DNA of 29,561 nt from Oehlia diaphana. Its lineage: Eukaryota; Glomeromycota; Glomeromycetes; Glomerales; Glomeraceae. The position numbers and the translations under genes are program-made. Of this stretch, positions 22,343-29,561 are shown piece by piece (the first letter of the stretch is position 1; every line of letters begins with the position of its first letter). Below the pieces are notes generated by a model that saw nothing but the letters and a program-made list of their open reading frames with translations, made no database searches and was not told the DNA's origin. The stretch covers positions 1 to 29,561 of the forward strand of contig QZLH01000019.1 of NCBI GenBank assembly GCA_003833135.1, read 5' to 3'.

Positions 22343-23348
22343 TTTCCTAATTTTCCGCTAAAAAACAAAAGTATATTAATTTAAATTCCTTGTACATTTA
22401 TATCTTGATGTGATAAATGTGATATTTCCTATTTCTGGTCCGTTACGTCTTGTTAAGCATCACGTGATATTTTAAGATTGCAGGTGACGATATTATATTC
22501 CCGGAATTTAAATAATAACGTAATAAAAAATCTAAATTTGTTTTCAAATTGTATCGCAAGTTTATTTTTACTTCTTTTTTAATATGCTCATCTCAAAAAT
22601 TACCATATAGGTATCTGGTATTAAAGTATTTTGACAACTCGAGCTTGATTGAATTTTTTATATTAAATTGGTTGTATCTAGTATATACAAAATAACCAGA
22701 CTGCATGATTGAAAATTCTTAGTTTTCGCCTTTTACATTGTAAAAAAAGAGAACCAGAGTTAATGAGCTATTAGTTCACATTCTCCAATTATCTTATGCC
22801 TAAAATAAAGTTAGCCAACTTTTATAAACATAACGTGTTACATTAAAAATGTCAAATATTAACATGTCAAAAAGTAGTATCAAAGTTTATTTGAAAGGAT
22901 ACCTTATCGTTTTTAAGGCTCCTGTAACATCATCTACTTAACAATTTCTTTATTATGTTCCAGATATTTATATGAAAATTTGATCCAAGCTCAATACCTT
23001 CGATAATAACTTGCATTTGGGAGAAATCAGATTCGACTTTGTGCGGAATTCAAAGTAACCCGACGTTGTGATTGATCCATTATCGTTATTATTATTTAAT
23101 AATTTCATTTATCAAGCTAGTAATAGTTAATAATTTGGCTTTTTTCTATTTCAACGCACTTAAACAAATATTTTCTTATATCCATGGTACCTTGTAATGT
23201 ATTTATTAAAAATATAATTTCCAATCCGCACTATTTATCTTAGTTTACACCAGGCTTTTTTGATAAATTACTAGAATTTATTTTATGAAAGTAAATTTGA
23301 TTTTTTTTTCGGCATTTTCTAATACCAAAGCACTGAATATAAATGAAA
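22343..23348. other. Intergenic DNA between DRG1 and reductase; contains the ATCACGTGAT palindrome
   Basis: No exon recognised. The perfect 10-bp palindrome ATCACGTGAT at 22459-22468, about 117 bp upstream of the DRG1 start, is a likely E-box for DRG1. The rest is AT-rich and includes the 3' region of the reductase gene. Confidence 0.5.
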
Positions 23349-24597
23349 CTATTCACAAGTAGTGGGATCCCAACCTAAAACAAACAAACTTTTACTTAAC
23401 AAGAAATTATGTTGTACTCTAGTAATATGGAACTACCTTACCTGTGGTTAAATATTCATCCAAATCATCAAGGATCTTCATATCCTCTTCTCTAATTTCA
23501 AAATCATACACATCAGTGTTTTGAATTATACGATCTTTATTAATACTTTTTGGTAAAGTAACAAATCCATGTTGAAGTCCCTTTAATCGAGAAAGAAATA
23601 ATTAATATAACTACTACATAATTTTGGTAAGTATCAGCTGAATATCTACCCAACGAATCAAAATCTGGGCAGAAGATTTATTGTATCTTTCGGCTATTTG
23701 GACCAAAGTAGGATCCTTTAACTTTTTTCCCTTGGTAAGTGGAGAGTAAGCTTCTACAACAATGTCGTTTTGTAAACAAAACGTCGTAATGTCATTTCTC
23801 GTCAACCAAGGATGAATCTAAAGAACTTCACAATTAATATTTCAAAAATAAAATAAGCTTATTAAGTTATAATTACCTCAACTTGATTAACGGTAGGCTT
23901 GATCCCCGGTTTCTGTTCTAACAATTCTTTTAAATGTTTAACACTATAATTTGATACACCAATACTCTTAACTTTACCCAATCTAACCAATTGTTGTAAA
24001 GCATCATAACTTTCTTTACGCAATTGAGAACCCGGTAATGGCGAATGTAAAATTAATAAATCAATATATTCTGATTGTAGTTTTTCTAGAGATCTTTCGG
24101 CTGCTTGTAATGTTTTTTCATATCCTTGATCTGAATCCCAGATTTTTGTCGTAATCCATATTTCTTCTCGTGGAATTCCACTATTAAATTAGACAATGGC
24201 TTATGAATAACGTAAAAATTAGATTAACAGGAGAATGTTTAACTAATAGTAAACCTTTTATTAACAGCAATTCCTACATCAGCTTCATTTTTGTATAAAG
24301 CCGCGGTATCGATATGCCTGTATCCAGCCTACATATATAATGAAATTAAATTGAACTTCAAAAATTTATCAAAATATATTAAGGATTTATTACCTCCAAG
24401 GCCCATGTAACAGCATTCTGAGTAGTGTCACCTTTAGGTGCTTGATACACACCCAATCCTATTTGTATCTTAAAATTTTAATTGCTGAGACAATAAATTA
24501 TCAAATAATGAATCCGATACATGCCTATTAAAGGAATTTTGCGACCATCATTAAGAGTAGCTGTAGAAGAAAGCGTTAATTTGGCTGTTTCAGCCAT
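23349..24597 (-). CDS. Aldo/keto reductase, 7 exons, 282 aa
   Basis: Exons (minus): 24525-24597, 24394-24458, 24255-24328, 23877-24180, 23650-23817, 23442-23580, 23349-23374. It is an NADPH-dependent reductase of small carbonyl compounds, (beta/alpha)8 barrel, probably cytosolic. The catalytic tetrad is complete: D53 (YRHIDTA), Y58 (ALYKNE), K83 (ITTKIW) and H116 (LLILHSP). Cofactor-site signatures are [29 protein letters not shown] and, near the end, [11 protein letters not shown]. Length (282) is typical of the bacterial/fungal AKR5-like and GCY/YPR1-like groups; substrate cannot be read from sequence. Intron 1 (24459-24524) must use a GC donor (ATAG|GCATGT) joined to CAAATAG|GATTGG to give IPLIGLGVYQ; the nearby GT choice leads to a stop. 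The open frame extends upstream to 24771, but MAETAK at 24597 is the natural start because the extension enters an inverted repeat. Confidence 0.94.
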
Positions 24598-24686
24598 TCT
24601 TTTAATAATTTGATAACGTGAAATTTTGATTATAAAAAATAAAAAAATTAAAATAAATTTTTTTAGGAACGAATATAGCCACCCAA

Positions 24687-25220
24687 AAAAATGGTAGCCA
24701 GATCTAATTTGCCGGTTACACGTGATTTCGGATAATGATTTTTGGTACTTTCGACCATTGTAACATCTCAATTGTCAGAATTTTTATTAAAGCACAACAG
24801 ACGTATAAACGTGTTTCTGAAAGTTTAATACTACTATTCCCAAATCCCAATATCTTGTATTCTTATTAAAATCTTTCCAAGTTCTCGGCATAGTTCTACG
24901 ATTTTCAAGCGTTAAAATTAGAACGAACATTTATTTTTAACCATAAATGCCGTTTTAGCTTGTTACGTGATTCTTTAATAATTCTTAATATTTACATCAA
25001 TAAAAAATTAAAAATTATATTATAATATTCGTATTTAATATTTCCTGCAAATAGTCTTTATATTATTTCGGCAACGTAAACACTTTTTTAAAGCAACTTC
25101 TTTTATATTCAGAAACTCTTCAAACATGACACTTGTTTTGCTGGCTTGACATAATCAAATAAAAAACAGTTCATTTCCGAAATCACGTGTAACCGGAAAT
25201 TTGATCCGGCTACCATTTTT
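24687..25220. mobile_element. 534-bp element or module bounded by 44-45 bp inverted repeats
   Basis: Arms at 24687-24731 and 25177-25220 match at 42 of 45 aligned positions (two substitutions and one indel). Outer ends read AAAAATGGTAGCC and each arm contains CCGGTTACACGTGATTTCGG. The interior is AT-rich and non-coding. It lies wholly between the divergent reductase and DRAP1 genes. It could be a MITE, though no target-site duplication was found, or a regulatory inverted duplication. Confidence 0.72.
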
Positions 25221-25350
25221 CGGAGTATTCTATCATGTAATCATGTGAAATAAATTGTTTTACAAGCACAACATTCTAGTGCCGAGTTTAATTATCAAAT
25301 TAAATTTTCTACATATAAATTTTTCTTTCAGATAATATTTCTCTAAACCC

Positions 25351-26323
25351 ATGATGAGAAAAAAGTACAAAACAAAATTTCCGGTGGCAAGTATATTCAA
25401 TTTGTAGATCAAGTCTTAAATATTTTCTTTTATAATTTACTCTCACTTTTATTACTTAAATTATTACTTAAATTATATTACTTAAATTATATTATATGAA
25501 GGCCCGGATTAAGAAGATCATGCAAATGGACGAAGATGTAGGAAAAGTTGCTCAAGCCACACCGGTCTTAATTTGTGAGTTGGTAAATTCTGCTTTATTT
25601 AAGAGTTTTTGAATACTAAGTATAATCTTTTTTAACCCAATATAACTTTCTATAGCCAAAGCATTGGAATTGTTTATGCAATCACTAATAGATCATGCAT
25701 GCCAAGAAACGAGAACCAGGAATGCAAAACGGATGTCTGTTTCGCATTTGTAAGTAAAAGATTTTTTATTTCACCATTTAATGTAAATCGTATATGTCAT
25801 GGTTAATTTACTTATGTGCTCTTGCCGATCCACTATTTACTTGGAATTTTATATAGAAAGAAGACTATTATGACAACAGAACAATTCGATTTTCTGAAAG
25901 ATGTTGTCGCTAATATACCGGATCCCGTAGAAACTGGAGATGTGGAAGCTTCTTCTTCTGCCGCGACTACTGGTATTATCAGTAGTAATATGGAAGGCAT
26001 TCTGAGTGGAGACGAAGCAGAACCATCCGCGCCTGTACAAATAAAAAAGAGAAGGGGTCGAAAAAGGTAAGTAATATGCAATTATTTAATTAACTGAATA
26101 AAATGATTGTGCATCGCTTAAAAAAATGAGTTATTACAATAGAAATGCAGAAGAAGAATATGAAGGCATTACATCAACATCAACATCAACAAATCCACTG
26201 AAAACAAGGAAAAGGTTAGTGATATTTAACATTTATGTTATAATTTGAATTTACTAAATGGCTGATGTGAATTTACCTAATAGTACTAGGAAGCGGAAAG
26301 AAGTTAGTGAGGCGGATGTCTAG
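25351..26323 (+). CDS. DRAP1: DRAP1/NC2-alpha (Bur6) histone-fold transcription repressor subunit, 6 exons, 174 aa
   Basis: Exons: 25351-25386, 25502-25574, 25656-25749, 25857-26066, 26143-26214, 26284-26323. NC2-alpha pairs with NC2-beta (Dr1) to bind TBP on DNA and control TFIIA/TFIIB access. The short first exon [12 protein letters not shown] joins [16 protein letters not shown], reproducing the family start ([18 protein letters not shown] in human). The join needs a GC donor (GTG|GCAAGT, intron 25387-25501); splicing at the adjacent GTATAT would put a stop in frame. The histone fold covers about residues 11-85 ([46 protein letters not shown]). An acidic/Ser-rich tail follows, with basic patches KKRRGRKR and TRKRKE, which may be nuclear localisation signals. 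Without exon 1 a shorter product from the ATG at 25497 would still carry most of the histone fold. Confidence 0.9.
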
Positions 26324-26753
26324 ATTTCTTATATAGCATTTTGTTTATAGAATGTTTTATAAATAACAAATGAAAATCTATTAAGAGGAAAGGGAATCAT
26401 TGTAAAAACAGTATACACATATACGATCTAATGATTAAGATACCTTTTTACCTTCTTAGCATTATTTCATTGATATAATACAAATAAGCATTTTTTACAA
26501 AATTTGCACACACTAGAATAGTACAACTATTTTAGCTTTTTTTCATAAAGGTTAGATCATAATTCAGTTTGTTGATAACAACTTATTTTATAGGTGTTCA
26601 GAGTTACCTACACGATATTAATAATATATGTAATAAATAGTATCATGGAGTATTTGAGATAAATATTAATAAATTATTATTTCAATTTTGCCTATCATAT
26701 AGAGATGACTAATACACACCATTTTATATCTTCACTATGATCATTATAACAGG
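26324..26753. other. Intergenic DNA 3' of DRAP1
   Basis: AT-rich with no recognised exon, RNA gene or repeat. Confidence 0.5.
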
Positions 26754-27430
26754 TTAATCTCTTTCTACACTATCAACGAACTTATTCAAATGTCGGGATG
26801 CTCTCCAGGATGGATCAATCATTTCAGGCTCAGTATCATATGACCCTAAGTTCATATTTTTTTGAATTTGAACATGCACCTATCACATGACAAAAGAACA
26901 CTAAGCATGCAGATCGTTATTCTGTTGCAGCTGTTTACAATTTCTCATAGTTGTAAAAACAAAAATATTCTAGGACTCGGGAAAACACTCTTCCTTCGGT
27001 CCTACAGGAAACAAGAGAGGCAAACTACCGAATTTCAATTATTATGACATGGAATGTTGTGTATCCTTTGGACTAATTTCCATCGAAGCATCAGTGAAAT
27101 AACAGTCAATATCATGAAAAGTCAGAAACATGATAAATACAACCAATAGTAGAATTGCGTCGATAACATATAACATATTCAAGAGATATTTTAAATGCAT
27201 ATTTAGTGCGTCACTTCGTGCCTAATACCGATGGAATTGCTCTGGATCGGCGCTCTGGGAGGTTTGGAGTTGGTAACTGAATCCCATCAGAGAAATGTCG
27301 TCTTGTACACGCGCATTTTTGTTCTACCTAAGAATCCAAGGATGCAATTGATAACCAGAGCAATGTCTCAAGTGTCCCCATGCGAAAAACATGATGGTTT
27401 CCATGTTACAACAATACACCATCTTTGTCG
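26754..27430 (-). pseudogene. Possible decayed membrane-protein gene
   Basis: A single minus-strand frame stays protein-like across about 225 codons but carries stops: five TAG, one adjacent TAA pair and one TGA. The 128 codons from 27430 to 27047 contain only two, both TAG. One segment is a clear hydrophobic helix (LLNMLYVIDAILLLVVFIMF, about 27195-27120), preceded by a Gln/Ser-rich part. The last 41 codons (26754-26879, ending KFVDSVERD) are open and preceded by an AG acceptor-like site. The family is not recognised. The plus strand is also open at 27231-27545, but that product looks less natural. Confidence 0.35.
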
Positions 27431-27684
27431 ATATGTTAAGAATAAATTTATTAATACAATATTGAAATTATTTATCATTGATATTGATAGTGAACCAAAG
27501 AATATTGTAAGTGTTGCAAATTATATGAAGTTGACTATGGGATAGTTATCATAAGCGTTTTTTCGATGTGTGATGATATTCACACTCGAGTGTTCTCTTG
27601 AATAAATTTAAACATTTCAGTGAAGGAAAAGGACTGACATTCGTGAAGAATGAGAATTGTATGTGATATATTACGAAATCTTAT

Positions 27685-27733
27685 GTGGAAACATGTCCAC
27701 ATGATTCGATGTGTAGAATTCCACATGTTTCCG
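27685..27733. repeat. Inverted repeat GGAAACATGT / ACATGTTTCC
   Basis: Ten-bp arms separated by about 27 bp lie just upstream of the zinc-ribbon pseudogene and could fold into a hairpin. Confidence 0.4.
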
Positions 27734-27785
27734 AGCTAACCTGCGTGGATTTGGGTGGATCGATCTACCTAAAAATTTCCTGATG

Positions 27786-28782
27786 TAGTAGAGGGGGTGA
27801 ATGCATATCTGAAAGTTATCAATTGTCAGATGCCAATGTTTTGGAAATGTGCTAAGGATCATTTGTGGTCTGCAAGACTTAGTAGTGTGAAGAATGAAAA
27901 TACATGGTGCCCACAGTGCGCAGTTGAAAATCGTCGTACTCAAACAATCGAAGATATGAAGAAGTTTGCAGAAAAGAAAGGAGGTTTTTGCCTTACAATT
28001 GAGTATGTTAATCATAGACGGGATATTCTTGAATGGCAGTGTAAAGAAGGACATAAGTGGAAGGCTTCGGCAAAAGATATTCTTAAGGGAACTCGGTGTC
28101 GAAGGTGCAGTATACTAGGTCGAAAACATGTTATACCAAATAAAAAACCTATCGGTACAAAGACACGATCATGTTACACATCAACCTATTGATATAGCAA
28201 ATAGTATTGCACAAGAACGAGGTGGTAAGTGTCTTTCTACAAATGCTTTGGAGATGTGCCAAAGGTCATGAGTAAAAAATATGGGAAGATGGTGCTCACA
28301 ATGTGCTGGTAATTTTCCCTGTGGTCTTTCGGAAGCAAAGGAAATCGCTCACAGTAGAGGAGGTATGTGTCTTTCTACAGAATATATAAATCTCTGTGTT
28401 CCGATGCAATGGATGTGTAATAAAGGTCATAATGGTTTGCTAATTTAATAGTATTAAGCATGTTAAATATGGGTGTCCATATTGCTTAAATAAGCATGAA
28501 AATCTGTGTCGCAAAGTCATAACTAACATTCTTGGCCCACCTTCCAGCATCCGCCGACCAGATTTCTTGAAAATACCTGAAAATCCTCGAGGACTAGAAC
28601 TCGACATCTATTATCCACAGTATGGATTTGCAACATATAAAGTATTTTCACAAAGATCCAGAAGAATTTCAAAAGCAGTTGATGCGTGATCAGATCAAAC
28701 GATTGTTTTAAGATATGTTTGGTATTACGAGGATCCCAACATAGTCATTCAAAATCATCTTTGAGAATTGGGTCTTATTTAA
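27786..28782 (+). pseudogene. Broken zinc-ribbon-repeat / restriction-endonuclease-like protein gene
   Basis: Tandem units of about 55-65 residues have the pattern W-x-C-x2-GH-x-W ... WCxxC: FWKCAKDHLW/WCPQC, LEWQCKEGHKW/CRRC, LWRCAKGHE and MQWMCNKGH/GCPYC, separated by ARGGxCLS-like linkers. This resembles the DUF4379-type treble-clef zinc ribbon. The C-terminal part (GLELDIYYPQYGFA, FHKDPEEFQKQLMRDQ, RYVWYYEDPNIVI) looks like a PD-(D/E)XK/Vsr-like nuclease fold. Lesions: frame loss near 28135; stop at 28272-28274 within GHE*; single-base loss near 28431; deletion near 28632 that removes the expected Glu-containing catalytic strand; deletion near 28707; stop at 28762-28764. The first exon(s) are not visible. 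Only 27797-28192 remains open. Clearly non-functional as a full protein. Confidence 0.75.
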
Positions 28783-29203
28783 TGAACTCAAATAATTAAA
28801 TACTTTTGCGATTCACTATTATTTTTTCGACCATAACTTTATTCATCCGGTGTTACACGAAAATTAAGCAATTGGTATTTCTACACTAATACCCAATCCA
28901 TGATCCGGTTTCATTTGTCCAATCATGGCTAAAATAAAACGGCCGTCAGTATATAAGACAATCGAGACATGCAGTGTAAGAAATAAATTATAGTAAAGCC
29001 CCACCGAAAGTTTACATTCGGTGAAGCTAGTAATATCCGTTCGAAAAAGGACCACCCATATGTCGTACAGATCATTCATATATCAGATGATCACATCACA
29101 TTTCGTCATAATAGGCCAGTATTTATATGATCACAAGTTTCCTTCCCACAATAAACTTTCTCTCGTCTCATTTTTCGGTTAAAACAAATAAAGGAACTAA
29201 TTA

Positions 29204-29211
29204 TATATAAA
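29204..29211 (+). promoter_or_regulatory. TATA box of the gene starting at 29274
   Basis: TATATAAA lies 70 bp before the ATG, at a plausible distance for a fungal core promoter with a short 5' UTR. Confidence 0.45.
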
Positions 29212-29273
29212 GACACGTTTAGAACAGCAATAATAGCTAGTTAACTATCTACTATACCTTTGATTCTCCAAAA

Positions 29274-29546
29274 ATGTTTACAACAGAAAATGAGACTTTT
29301 GCAGGTTCTCGTCGAGGTTCATTAGCTTCTGTTCTAAGCAATTCCTCAATTACTGTCTCTTCTCAAAGTTCTCGGCTCAGTGATTTCCTTATCTGATCAA
29401 GATTATCAAGATGCGGATGAGTATGCGCTTCGGGAGTGCATTGAAATTATCGAAGCTAATGTGGAAGAAGTCATTATCAACAAAGCTGATGAAAGAGAGA
29501 AAAAATGGTGGATCGACGGAAATTACAAAATTATTGACGAAAATAG
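29274..29546 (+). pseudogene. 5' exon of an unknown gene, frameshifted, continues past the window
   Basis: The frame opens MFTTENETFAGSRRGS and continues Ser-rich to a TGA at 29394-29396. From about 29380 a second frame takes over (SDQDYQDADEYALRE, then EREKKWWIDGNYKI) up to a good donor, ATAG|GTAAGG, at 29546. The two frames would join smoothly if AGTGATTTCC held one more GT pair, so a 2-bp loss in a GTGT run is the simplest explanation: either a real mutation or a sequencing error. The family is not recognised; the exon encodes about 90 residues, Ser-rich then acidic/helical. Confidence 0.5.
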
Positions 29547-29561
29547 GTAAGGTCATAACAC

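Noticed and set aside
24598..24771. N-terminal extension of the reductase frame
   Set aside because: The extension runs through the inverted repeat and encodes a hydrophobic, low-complexity stretch not seen in aldo/keto reductases.
25833..26081. Two minus-strand ORFs opposite DRAP1 exon 4
   Set aside because: They are antisense shadows of a clearly coding exon.
27231..27545. 104-codon plus-strand ORF
   Set aside because: Overlaps the minus-strand membrane-protein-like frame, has no domain, and the composition looks like an antisense shadow.
28864..29079. 71-codon minus-strand ORF ending KPDHGLGISVEIPIA
   Set aside because: No recognisable domain, no convincing upstream exon and no sign of conservation; it may be a relic, but there is not enough to call a gene.
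1..29561. tRNA, rRNA and CRISPR arrays
   Set aside because: I looked for T-loop GTTCRA patterns, rRNA signatures and regularly spaced repeats by eye and saw none; a covariance-model scan was not possible.

Overview
The window looks like nuclear DNA of an early-diverging filamentous fungus, most probably Glomeromycotina (Rhizophagus-like). It is strongly AT-rich, its genes are cut by many short introns of about 60-110 bp, intergenic DNA is full of small inverted-repeat elements, and it carries a decayed member of a zinc-ribbon/nuclease family of the kind I associate with these genomes. The species call is inference. Ten spliced genes were assembled by following reading phase across exon joins, and each gives an uninterrupted protein.

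Layout. 1-2044: a small terminal-inverted-repeat element with a target duplication at the left edge, then AT-rich DNA with one decayed coding relic. 2045-3358 (-): SRA/YDG-domain protein. 3706-5995 (-): POT1, the telomere single-strand binder. 6544-10334 (+): a protein of about 1203 residues with seven tandem winged-helix-like repeats and a HerA/FtsK-like ATPase domain whose Walker A motif has lost its lysine. 10335-13577: AT-rich, gene-free DNA. 13578-15396 (-): pseudouridine-5'-phosphate glycosidase with a probable mitochondrial presequence. 15527-16908 (+): syntaxin-18/Ufe1 SNARE. 17189-18796 (-): Ebp1/PA2G4. 18945-20657 (+): an IMPACT domain fused in frame to ERCC1. 20838-22342 (-): DRG1/Rbg1 GTPase. 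23349-24597 (-): aldo/keto reductase. 25351-26323 (+): DRAP1/NC2-alpha. 26324-29561: a degenerate end with a nonsense-filled minus-strand frame, a zinc-ribbon/nuclease pseudogene, and the frameshifted 5' part of an unknown gene that runs off the window.

How the genes relate. Several pairs are head to head over short shared promoters: PsuG/syntaxin-18, Ebp1/IMPACT-ERCC1 and POT1/winged-helix ATPase. Two themes recur. One is DNA maintenance (SRA, POT1, ERCC1, winged-helix ATPase). The other is ribosome-linked regulation (Ebp1, the IMPACT domain, DRG1). I do not claim these are functional clusters.

Most notable observations: the IMPACT-ERCC1 fusion; the winged-helix array with a lysine-less Walker A; four GC-AG introns among 59 reconstructed; and a 44-45 bp inverted repeat carrying CACGTGA motifs between the reductase and DRAP1 genes.
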